A stretch of DNA of 64,000 nt, taken from contig NC_134999.1 in the NCBI RefSeq assembly GCF_051020985.1, positions 33,637,160-33,701,159 on the forward strand, given 5' to 3'. Of the stretch, positions 25,174 to 35,745 are shown piece after piece. Source of the DNA: Nomia melanderi. Taxonomy: Eukaryota > Arthropoda > Insecta > Hymenoptera > Halictidae. The position numbers and the translations under genes are program-made. The notes beneath the pieces were generated by a model. The model was not told where the DNA came from, did no database searches, and worked only from the letters and a program-made list of their open reading frames with translations. Position 1 is the stretch's first letter. Each line of letters begins with the position of its first letter.

Positions 25174-28100
25174 TAAGTAAACCCACCGACACACTCTGCC
25201 AACCGCGGAGATACATAGCCGCTTTCGAGCGTGTTACGCTTGTGTGAACGGAGACCTACACCTCGCCGGTTGAATGCTGAGAAACGACAGAGAGGAATAG
25301 TGCCGGAAAAAGATGGATAGACGGGGAGAGAGATAGAGAGGAACAGGGTGAGACGGAGTCACGGAGAGAGTGAGAGGAAGAGGGCGGTTTCCTCCATCTT
25401 TTTCTCTCCCCCCACCTCCCCCCTCTTCTCTCTCCCTACGTCCCACCTTTCCTGTCTCTCTCTGTCTCCCCCGTTCCTGTCCCACTCTCGTCTCTCTCGT
25501 TATTACTCTTTTTCCCCTCTCCTCGCTCTATCCTCTCGCGTGTGTCCCCTCCTTCTTCAACCCGGCTCGCCTCTCGCTCTCGCACGCGCGCTCCTCTACT
25601 GGGTGTCTCAAAATACACGCCGCTCACCCTGCCAGAACTTAAACGCGACGCGGGTTACCTTATAATCGATTTATCGTTCCACGAAACCGTCTTACTTAAT
25701 AGTTAATCCGACGTTCTATTCGATAATTCAACGTGCCGCCGATATGGAACCGCCTGTAGACGGGAACTGCAACTGTTGCAACATCGTCCCCACTCCAGCG
25801 GCTAGAATTTTCGGTTGGATAATGTAGCAATATCGCTCCGTGCCGGATGAATCTCGCCTGTTACGTCGCCATCATCTGCCGTACTAGAATTATACGTCTT
25901 TAACGTTTATTCTAGGACGTTAGCTACCCTCTCTACTGGAGCCTCGGCTATAGCGCGTGCGAACGAGACGTACACGCGAAACTTTTGTAACCGTAACGCC
26001 GAATTTCCGCGATACCATTGATTCTGGATGCTGGGGACAGATTTCGGAGCACTCGCCTCGGGGGGAATTACTTGGGACAGTATACTCGCGTGTAATAACG
26101 CCTCGCAGGTCGAATCTACCCCTTCCAACGCGGTCTCTACTAATTGTTCCCGTGAAGATTCGCAAATGAATTCTCTTCGGTGGATTCGGATAACTTTACT
26201 ACGCGAATGAAACCGTTGCTACGATACGCTGACGGTCGTTGTATGTCTAGTTATAACACGGATAAACGTTTAAATTTCAAACGGTTAAAGGGAAAAGTTG
26301 AAATCTAAAGGCACCGTGTCAATCGGAGCACTTAACGTCCCATCATTACCGTTAAGCGCTTGTATTTCTCATCGGATCTTAATGAGCAGTTATCAATAGC
26401 CTAGCGAGGTCCTCCTGGTAAAAATAAGTCGAGATCGATCTCGTTCAGGCACATTGTTGCCCGTGAGAGTTTCTCGGAGCATGGCTGTTAGACGCAGTCG
26501 AGCCACGAATTCTTGAAGGAAAAATTGGTTTGCCCTCGTTGACTCGTGAACGACGAGTACGGGCGAGGAACTGGGGAGAGAAAAAAGAGGAAAACGAAAA
26601 GGGAGAGACCGCTCCGAAGTTCGGTGCTCCACCTGGGCCAGGCGTTATCGCACGCTGTTAACGCGTCCACCGTGGTGGTCACCGATGACCGGCACTTCCG
26701 AATCGTTTTAAATTAACACGTCCACGAGCAGCGTTCATTCCATCGATCCTTACACTGATGAAAACATTGCATAGAAAACGATGTTGGACACCAGACTTTA
26801 CCAGAAGACTTCGATATTAGAGTTAATTCATTTTCTTTACGCGAGATAGAAAATATCGAGCATCGCAGATACGCGACGCCGGTCGCGGTCGTGTTAAACA
26901 ATTACATAATTACGAATCGCTCCCATTTGTCTCCGCTGTAAACGAATAAGCCGCACCACGCGAAGAGCTCGAGATTCTCGTGGTAGTGAACGCGTTAAGG
27001 CCAGAGGTAACGAGCCGCGTGTTTTGGAGCGGCCTGTATCCGTACTTTTTCTCACATTCGCGCCGCCTCGTCTCTCGTCCTCGACGAAATCGGTCGGTGC
27101 GCGTTCGCGATACGCGCGACGATGGAATAAACATCGTGGCCGATACCAGGCGAGCCGTGGCGATGCGAGGCGGGGCGAGGGGAGGAGAAACGAGACGACG
27201 ATTGCGACGATAGACTCTCGTTCGCGCGAACCGGAGAGCAGCCGACTGGCTAGCCCCGGCTAGAACGCGGCGTGATCTATCCTCTTGTCCAAAATCGATG
27301 TAACGGTCGGCCGGGACACGGGGGCATCGAAAGCTTTCCAGCTGAAAAACTCGTCGCGCCGCTTTCGTTCGGGGCGTTCGCGTCGCGATCTCGCAACGTC
27401 CGTTGCCTACGAGATACACGAGAAAACGTGTCCCTACTGATTAATCGGCTGGCCGTCCCGACGACCAGATCTCGCCGTGAAAACCGCTGTTAGTTACGCG
27501 GGAAATGACGCGCGCGAGATGCCCCGGTTCGATTGGGCTCCGAAGATACGATTGAAAATTACGTCGAAAAGAGGGCACCGACACGGGCCAGCACGTTATC
27601 GACGCGTGACGATGGGCCTAGTCGTGTTGCAACGACGACAGAAAAATCGGCGAATCGGTAGAAATGTGATTACCCAATCGTTTTCGATTTCCAGCTCGGA
27701 CGATCAGCGTCACGTGGGAAACGATCGCAATATTTTCCGGCAGCGGAATACACGTTTCTTTTTTCGCAAGCCCGACAGTCGTGCGAGGCTGGACGGCTGA
27801 TCGAACGGACGCCTTTCTTCTGCGATCTCTCTGTACACGGTCGCTAAGGTTACTTCGAATCACGGTCTCTTCCGGCCGGTAGGGTCGTCGTCTCCCTACT
27901 CTCGTTTCTTGGGGTACGAGCGTATATAGAAGCCTGCGGCGGAGGGATCGGAGAGCAGCTGGGGGTCTATCTGTAGCCTCGCATGATGCCCGATAACGCG
28001 GCCAAAGTTTCGCGAAAGAAAATCCGAAACGTTTCGACCGGAACGACGCGATCGGCTTTACGGTGCTCCGACTCTCGATAGGACGGAGGAACAATGAGAA

Positions 28101-30657
28101 TATTATACCACTGAGAAGACACTTAGGATAAACTGGAGGATTCTTAATAGGCGTCTCACGGGAAGTGCAGAATCGTTAGATTGTCGCGTACATTCCTTCT
28201 GTTAGAGTATTTCTAGGAACTTCACGGAAGGCGATCGTTTAACCTGCCAGATCTCGTCGCACTTCTTCCAATCATCGACAGTGAGAAACCTCTCACGATG
28301 TCAGGAAAGCTGTCTAAAGTTGCCAATGGTTACAATGGGTTCTAGAAAATTGTCTAAAAAGATTGACAACCGAGTTTCCGAACGAACTCGACCATCGAAC
28401 TGAACAGTCCTCGGAAAGGTCCGGTATTCGAGAATGAAAGAGCAGAGATACTCGCGGAACTTTGCAACTGCCCGCTAGTGGTAGCTAGTTCGAGAGTTTC
28501 GAAGGGGTAGTCGGATCGTTTTCGCTGATACGATTGAGATCGGTCCTGCGCTGTCATCGCTCGCGATCCTGTTCGAGAATGTTACTTCTCACGGAGCAGA
28601 CCGATATAAATAGACGAAGCACTAAGACATCGCGAGACGTTCGGTGTGTATACGGTGGCCGACTCGGGGTCCAAATGGTCTACGACTAATTTCTAACGAG
28701 ATAATTGGCCGTAATGCGCGGCGTGCCAGCCTTTGTCCGCGACGGGGATCTCGTGGTCGCTCGCGACGATGAGAAACGAGTTAACGCTTCCCGATTCCAG
28801 GGCCGACGAACCCCGGTCGGTGTGGACGGGCCTTTATTTAGGCGCGTCCCTGCATTCGCGACACGTGCTGCACTCGAGGAATAGCCGCCGCGAGTCTCCG
28901 TGTAGACGGATACGAACGGGCGAACGAGGAATAACGAGATCTCCGGGCTGCTCTTGAAGAGTAACTTCAATCCGTTAACCGGCGAGGACGAAGGAACTCG
29001 AGTAAACGCATTCACCAGCGTTCCCGCTAAAAAGAAGAATCGCTCTATTCCTCCTCCTGTCTCGAAAAACGCGAGTCCTTTCACGACGCAACACCGACGA
29101 TCAGAGATTCCGCGGATGTCGGATGTAACGAGTCAGAGAAAATCAAGGAATCAAATCGGATCTTGCGTTTCATAGAGGAATATCTGATCGCTACGAAGAT
29201 ACTATTGCACTGTATCTGTTCCGTTTTCCATCGACGACGTTAACGAATGTACATTAGCATCTGAAAGTTATCGAGTTACTCCGCAAAAATGACAATACGG
29301 ATAAGCTTGTTGAGCGAACGAACGCGTCGATTCACGGGAGTTAGCAAACGAGAGTTTCCGTGTTTGATCCGGTAACTTGGATAAAAAATGAGGCGAGCGA
29401 TTCGAAAGTTTTGGCCGATAGCGTAAGTCGGGGAATTGAGAATAATTCTCAGTCACAACTCCGTATCTGTTTGAGCGATTAACGGGGCTGCCTCTGGCCG
29501 TATTCGCGCTAGCCACCGCTCGAGGACTCGATCGTCGTCGCCGACAAAAACCGGGCGGCGTTAATTTTCTTGGCAACGATAACGAGCGTCGAGGAGCGAG
29601 TTTATCACGGTTGTATCTCTCTCGGCGCGAAATACCGCGATATTCGATCAATACCGGCAGGTATTCGACGGCACACGCGTTTTCGTTCGCGTAGCAAGGG
29701 CTGCTGGTACTGGTGCCGGTGTTGGTGCTGGTACTGGTGCTGTTTGGCGGTTTCGCTGCGCCGCGACGGCGGCAGGCGAGTGGAAAAACGGAAAGGACAA
29801 TTCTCCGAGCGGGGAGAACGAGGATAAAACGCACCCGTATACCTACCGGGTGGTTGGAACCCGATGGAGGGGGACCGAGAACGAGGCAACGGGATTCTAG
29901 CTACCTGAGAAACCTTCGGGAAAGTGGGCTAAACACCGTGACACGGCCTAACCGTTCCCTAGGCCGCGTGCGATTTGTCCGAGAAGCTTTTGCGAATTAT
30001 CCTTGCTCGGTCTAGGCTCGTCTCGTTTCGTTTCGTTTCGGTATCGGTTCGTATTTATCGCGTGGACGTTTCGTGGAAAGAGATTATCGGGAACACGACT
30101 CGAGAAAATATAGAACCAGTCGGATCGTCGTGGCGAAAATGAAGCGAGATGGTACGGACAGGGCACAAACTGCGGAGTATAGGAACAACTTGGAATATAA
30201 ACGAGACACGTTCGTTTATATGTACTAGATAAGTAACGATACTGGATCCGGTACGGCTAAACAGTAGAGAATGGGATAGAGTTTATTGTAAGTGGCCGTC
30301 TCGCGAGTAGCTCAGGAAAGAAAAGCGACACGTTCGAGCAGACTCGAATCTTGAGGAGATAAGCTCGAAGTCGTTGAAACCCTTTGGAAAATCTATCCGA
30401 TAGTTTCGGCTATAGCGGAATCTTAATTAAGTTGTTTCGATCTCCCTTACGGGTAGTGTCATCGGAACTCTGCATACTCGCAACGCGTAAATTCGCTGAG
30501 TTTCGAGATCGAATTGAACTCGTTTAAATTAAAACTGTTGTGTTATCATTGGCTGGACCGCTGAACCGAAACGCCAACGTCGAGAGTGCATTTCATTTGT
30601 TTAGCATTGAGGTTTTCCGGAATGTGGAATCACGTCGTTTTGTGTTTCTCGTTACAG
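25174..30657 (+). other. Probable first intron of Psc-like gene B
   Basis: About 5.5 kb with no recognised coding exon. It contains a CT-rich stretch at 25,420-25,560, a near-perfect CTCF-like motif at 28,467-28,481 and TATAAATAG at 28,605-28,613. Such long first introns in developmental regulators often hold enhancers; that is inference. Confidence 0.4.
28467..28481 (-). promoter_or_regulatory. CTCF-like motif in first intron of gene B
   Basis: The minus strand reads CCACTAGCGGGCAGT, 14 of 15 positions of CCASYAGRKGGCRSY. It has the same orientation as the sites at 2808 and 37,315. Confidence 0.4.
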
Positions 30658-30694
30658 GTATCATCACGGACAGTTCCGTTCCACAATAAGAAAA

Positions 30695-33600
30695 ATGTCG
30701 GGAGCGGGCAAAAGGACTTACCTCCGCGAGGTGAATCCCTATCTCGTTTGCCTGTTGTGCAGGGGGTACCTCATAGACGCGACCACCGTCGTCGAGTGCT
30801 TGCATTCGTGTAAGTGAATCGAATCGGTCGAGGATGATATTTCTCGGCTCTGTCTGGCCTGGGACGGATAATGATATGCTTACTTGTTCTTTTCCTCTGC
30901 TGTTTCCAGTTTGCAGAAGCTGTATTTTGAAGCATCTGAACACGGAGGCCCAGTGTCCGTCTTGCAAACATGTTCTCAACAAGGCGAAGCCGAACATTAA
31001 GTATGTTCGTCGTTTTATTCATCGACGAAACGAATCGTTTAAATACCGAGCAGATGTTTAGATCGATCGTGTTTGATTTCAGAGCGGACAAGGCGTTGCA
31101 AGAAATCGTGTACAAATTAGTTCCCGGATTGTATCACAAAGAGATGCGCAAGAGAAGAGAGTTCTACAAGAAACATCCGGAGCATGGTAACGTTTCAACT
31201 TTTACTGTTCCTATATCATCCCTCTCGGAAAGCGTTCGAACAAAATCGCGCTCGAGTGGATGCAGAAATTTATAGAACGTATTAATACGAAAGTATTCTC
31301 GTAATTATTCATTGGGATACGAATGTTCGCATCAATACTTAATTCGTATTAAAGCAACCGTTTCATTTATTATTAATGCGAATTCCTCGATGACTGGCGT
31401 AACTTGAAAATAAACTTTCCAGCGGATTTCGCGACACCGGAGCAACGCGGCGAAGACGTTAGCGGAAGACTGATCTTCGCTCCGGAGGATGCGGTCAGTT
31501 TGAGCTTAGAGTACCTGCCACCCGGGGCAGATCCTCTGACGATTCTGCTCAGCACCAGCGACGACGCGAACAACTTGAATGGATTAAACAACCACAATAA
31601 CAACAGCAGTAGTGGTAACAGTAACACCGGAAATCATAATATGAACTCCACGAGCAACAGACGGTACCTTCAGTGTCCCGCGCTGGTGACTATAGCGCAT
31701 CTAAAGAAATTCCTGGCTTTGAAGTACAGCGTCGACATGACCAGATATACGATTGAAATTTGCCATCGGCGTGCTCCACTTCCGGAACACTGGACGCTCA
31801 TGGACGTCGCTTACATTTACGCGTGGAAAAGGGTATGCCTTTACTGTCATTAACGCTTCGCAGTCGAAGGATTTATTCACTCATATTACCAGCAACTCGT
31901 AGTAATTTCAATAGAACAAAGATTCTAACAAGCATTCGCATATAATTAAATGATATGCGCGTAAAAAGAAAACTGATAGCTCTATTTTATTGTATATTCA
32001 TTGAATATGAATTCAAATGTTATAATATACATAAAGATCAAATTTTACAGTGTATTATGACAAATCTTAAATGGTTCCGCTCCGGAGTTCTCGAGTGCAA
32101 AGTGTTAACTTAAGCAGGGAAAACGATAAATTCGCCTAGAAAACACTTGTCCCAGCATGTAACGTACGATCATCTTGTTTTCAGAATGCACCGATGCGAT
32201 TTTTTTACCGAGTAGCCTTGGAGGAGCAGCGATTGGAGGTACCACCTCACGACAGGCCTTCCACTCCCGGTTTGGGCGCAAGTTTACCTCCAGTGGACGC
32301 AGCAGTCATCTCTATGCCAGACAACGTGAACAAGGAAAACACGCAGAGCAACGTGGAATCGAAGCCTGAGATCGAGAAAACGAAGAATCGCGAGGAGAGA
32401 GCCACGTTAGACGCCAGGAACGAAGTTCCAAGTGAGAAGATGCGGGTTTCGAGTGGACAGAAGCTCGCGGCGGAACCCAAGAACGTCGAGGCGAAAGCGG
32501 AACAACCGTTGAGCAGTGCCGCGGTGTCGACTACAGTCACATCGACGACGATTTCACTCGGCACGACGAATACGACGAATACGACGACTACGACAACCAC
32601 GCCGGTGACTAATACGAGTCCTTCTACTACCACCGCGAATAACGAGGGTACGAAACAAATTAAAACGCCCATCAAGATACTCAAGAATCCAGACGGACGG
32701 TACGAAGTGTTGAGAAGCCCGGCCATCAGCTGGAACTCGAAGGAACAGAGCTCAACGAGCACAGAGCCGAAATCGTCCAGCCCCGAGTTCAGCGTGGTCA
32801 GCATAGGCAGCGGGCAGAACTCAAACGGCGTGAAGATAACGCTGAAGCAATGCACGCCGAACAATACGAGCCCCAAGAAACCTAAGGTTATCAGCAACGT
32901 TTTGTTGCATTGCGGCCAGACGGAGAAAGACGCGGCGAGCGCGTTGGTCATCCAACAGATCCAAAGAGACCGGGAGAAGCAACAAGCGGACAAACAAGAG
33001 AAGCAGAGACGCAGGGTCACGTTCATGGATCGATCGACTCCCGAGAAGCCAGTGAACAACGCGTTGAAAGCCACGCCGAAGAGACCCGGCGAGCAACAAG
33101 AGAAGAAACAATTCCTTCAAGGGTTCCAATTGACCGCTAGAGAAACGGGGACCGATTCCTTATTGGACTCGAGTTCGAAGTTGACCGAGGCCAGTGCCAC
33201 CGGTGATCCTAGCGATGCTCAAACCAAGAGTAACAACGGCGCGACGAAAAAGGAAGAGAACTCGAAGATCGAGGCGTCGGTCAGCGCGGATGGACAGAAT
33301 AAAAATAACGTGGAGAACGGTACTGGTGTTAATGCGATCGGATGCACCGCGAACGCGAGTAAACGCGTGCCAACGGTGAGCGGAATTAGCGGCAATGCGC
33401 GAGTGAATGCGAACAAACAGTGCAGTGACGTGGATACGCGAGCGTTCGGTTATGCGAAGAGTTCTAGTGCGACCACCGTGAACGTGAACGTTAACGCTAC
33501 CGGTAATCCCGCGAAAGTCGATGTGTATACTTTCTCCAACGACCCACCGGTGGTCCCAGCAGGAGCGGTTAAGAGGAAATGTCCACCGGGTTTGCCGATC

Positions 33601-35745
33601 TTCGACGTTAAACGCAAGAGGCAGCAACAGGTTCACACGCAGACCGCGAAGAAACAGGCACCTGTTACGGTACCATCCTCCCCTCTGCCGACTACCATTC
33701 CGAACAACGTCAAATCACCTCGGAAGCTGGCTACCGAGCATGTTATCCCCACGAAGAGACCGACCACCGTAATCGGAGAAGCTGGTCCCAGTCGAGCTCC
33801 ACCCACGCAGTGCCCGAAATCCCCTTCGAATCCAATGCTCTCGAATGACACGAGAAACATCTTAGACGGCTGCGGACTGAACATCCCCGCGAGTCTCAGC
33901 ATAACTCTGACCGCGCCGAAATCCCCGGGCAGTAGCGGTGGCTTCGTGGAGCCGAACGATTCCAAAGATAATCGAAAGAACGCGCTGGGAAAGGTGAGCC
34001 CCAGCATCACTTTGAACGATCGATCCGTGGATCCGCGTGTATTGAAAGCACTGAAGGCTGGCCAGATTAAGATGCCAGCGCCGCCTAAACCGAGGCAGAC
34101 CAAGCAACCGGAGCGGGAGATGAACCAACAACGACAAACACCCACCGGAAAGCGAAAGAGAGAGCAGGAGTCTAGGGACATCCTGGACCTGAGCGGCGGA
34201 AAGAAAGTGGATATGCATCCTCTGAGAATACCGCAACCAGTTGCTAAGTTGAAAGCGAAGTCGTCGATCAGAGACAACATGCCGAACATGTCCGACCAGG
34301 GCCAGGTGGTAACACTGATGGGTGGTCACAGGTATTACAGAGCACCACCTGGTTCCCTGACTCCGGCAGCTCATCGAGTGAGCGACTGTCCGATTCCCAC
34401 TCCAGCGCGCACACCGGTCTACGCGCCAGGACTTTCGAGTCCTATGAGCAACAATCGGTCAGGCACGAACCTCTCGTCCGTTTTTCCAAGCTTACAGAGC
34501 CTCTACGCTCTGAGCCAAGCACCGAATCTTCAACAGTTCCAAATGGACGCGAGGCTGAGGCTACCACGACCAACGGACGTAAATTCCTCTGGCATTAACA
34601 TCGATAACAGAAGTGTGAACAGCAGCTTGCCAGGGAAGAGTCACTTAGCTGCGCAATGCGCGCCGGTGAAACCAGCCAGATCCTCGGTCGCACCTCTGGC
34701 CGTGCCTATTAGCAAGCAGCCGCAACAACAACAGCAGCAGCAGCAGCAGCAGCAGCAACAGCAACAGCCGAGCGAGAGATCCCCAACTGCTGCTACCGCC
34801 TGCTTGAATCGCGTTCTCGCCAACGAGATCAACAAAACCGCCTCGTTTCGAACCAACGATTCGTTGGATTCTACTGACAGTGGTCAGCAGCAATTGTCCG
34901 TCCAAACCAAGTATCCTGCGACCGCGGAGAGTAACAACCGGTACTCGCCGCGAAGCAGCACTAACAACACTGGAAACAGCGAGGACAAGATGTCCACGGA
35001 GATACCTCGCGATTCGAGCGTAGAATCGAACAACGATTCCAAGAAGGAACCACCGGACGATTCAACGCGGCAGACGCCTCATCGAGAAGCGGCTAGCCCC
35101 AGAGTGTCGTCGACGGCTTCTCCGTCGCCGCCACCCGGTGATAATAGCTCAAACGCGAACAATGAAAACGTTGCTGGTCGCAACGATAACGTGAGCACCG
35201 GTTCGAATGGAATCGACAACGATGTACCTGCACCGAGCCCGGCGAAGAACAACTCGACCGCCGAAGTGTCGAGCAGCAAATCACCGGCCAGTCCGGACTC
35301 CAGCTCGGTGACGATCGAGAGCAGCCCCTCCAGCAAAGGTTGCTCCACGGTAGAGCAAGGATTCCCGTCCCCGTCGGATGGATCCAAACCTACTTCCGAG
35401 CGTTCCACGAAAACAGAGAACGCCGTCGCTGATGAGACGACGACCACGGACACAGAGAAGAAACCCGCGTTCAAGCAGTCCGACGCGAAGCAATTGACCT
35501 CGGAGATGTTCCAGAAGAGACTGTTGGCTGCGTTCCCGTCGAACGAGTGGGCGAACAACCCCATAGCTGCCGAACATCTCGGCAACTTCCTGAAGAGCCT
35601 GAACGCGTCCATCAAGTCCGAGGCTAAGTTGGAGGGGATCGCCGCAGAGAAGATCGAGGCTCAATTGGCGTGCAACGACGCTACAACCCGCCTGAACAAT
35701 GAGGCTTCTTCGAAGTCTCGACCGGACGTTGCTGAACGGTCTTAA
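30695..35745 (+). CDS. Psc: Psc/Su(z)2-family Polycomb group RING protein, gene B (Psc-like)
   Basis: Exons read as 30,695-30,809, 30,910-31,000, 31,083-31,186, 31,423-31,832 and 32,185-35,745; phases join and give 1426 residues. The start is the first ATG after the acceptor at 30,657. The RING uses C19, C22, C35, H37, C40, C43, C54 and C57. It is followed by KPNIK, IVYKLVPGLY and ATPEQRG, all hallmarks of Psc. A RAWUL domain covers about 180-250 (YLQCPALVTIAHLKKF, WTLMDVAYIYAWKR, APMRFFYRV). The long tail is disordered: a Thr run near 370, DILDLSGG at 905, LRIPQP at 920, about 15 Gln at 1087-1101, then Ser/Asn-rich sequence. The length is close to fly Psc and Su(z)2 and far above vertebrate Bmi1. 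The role expected from the family is PRC1 core subunit in the nucleus, with the tail compacting chromatin. It is more conserved than gene A and is the better Psc candidate. The one-to-one name is uncertain because the duplication date is unknown. Confidence 0.93.
34177..34239 (+). other. DILDLSGG ... LRIPQP motif of gene B
   Basis: Residues 905-912 and 920-925. Gene A has PLDLSSGG followed, about 120 residues later, by an identical LRIPQP. Motif conservation inside otherwise unalignable disordered tails suggests a binding site kept in both paralogues. Confidence 0.6.
34723..34767 (+). repeat. Poly-glutamine (CAG/CAA)15 in gene B
   Basis: Fifteen Gln codons, mixed CAA and CAG with a pure run of eight CAG, lie in the disordered tail. 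Length variation between individuals is likely. Confidence 0.85.
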
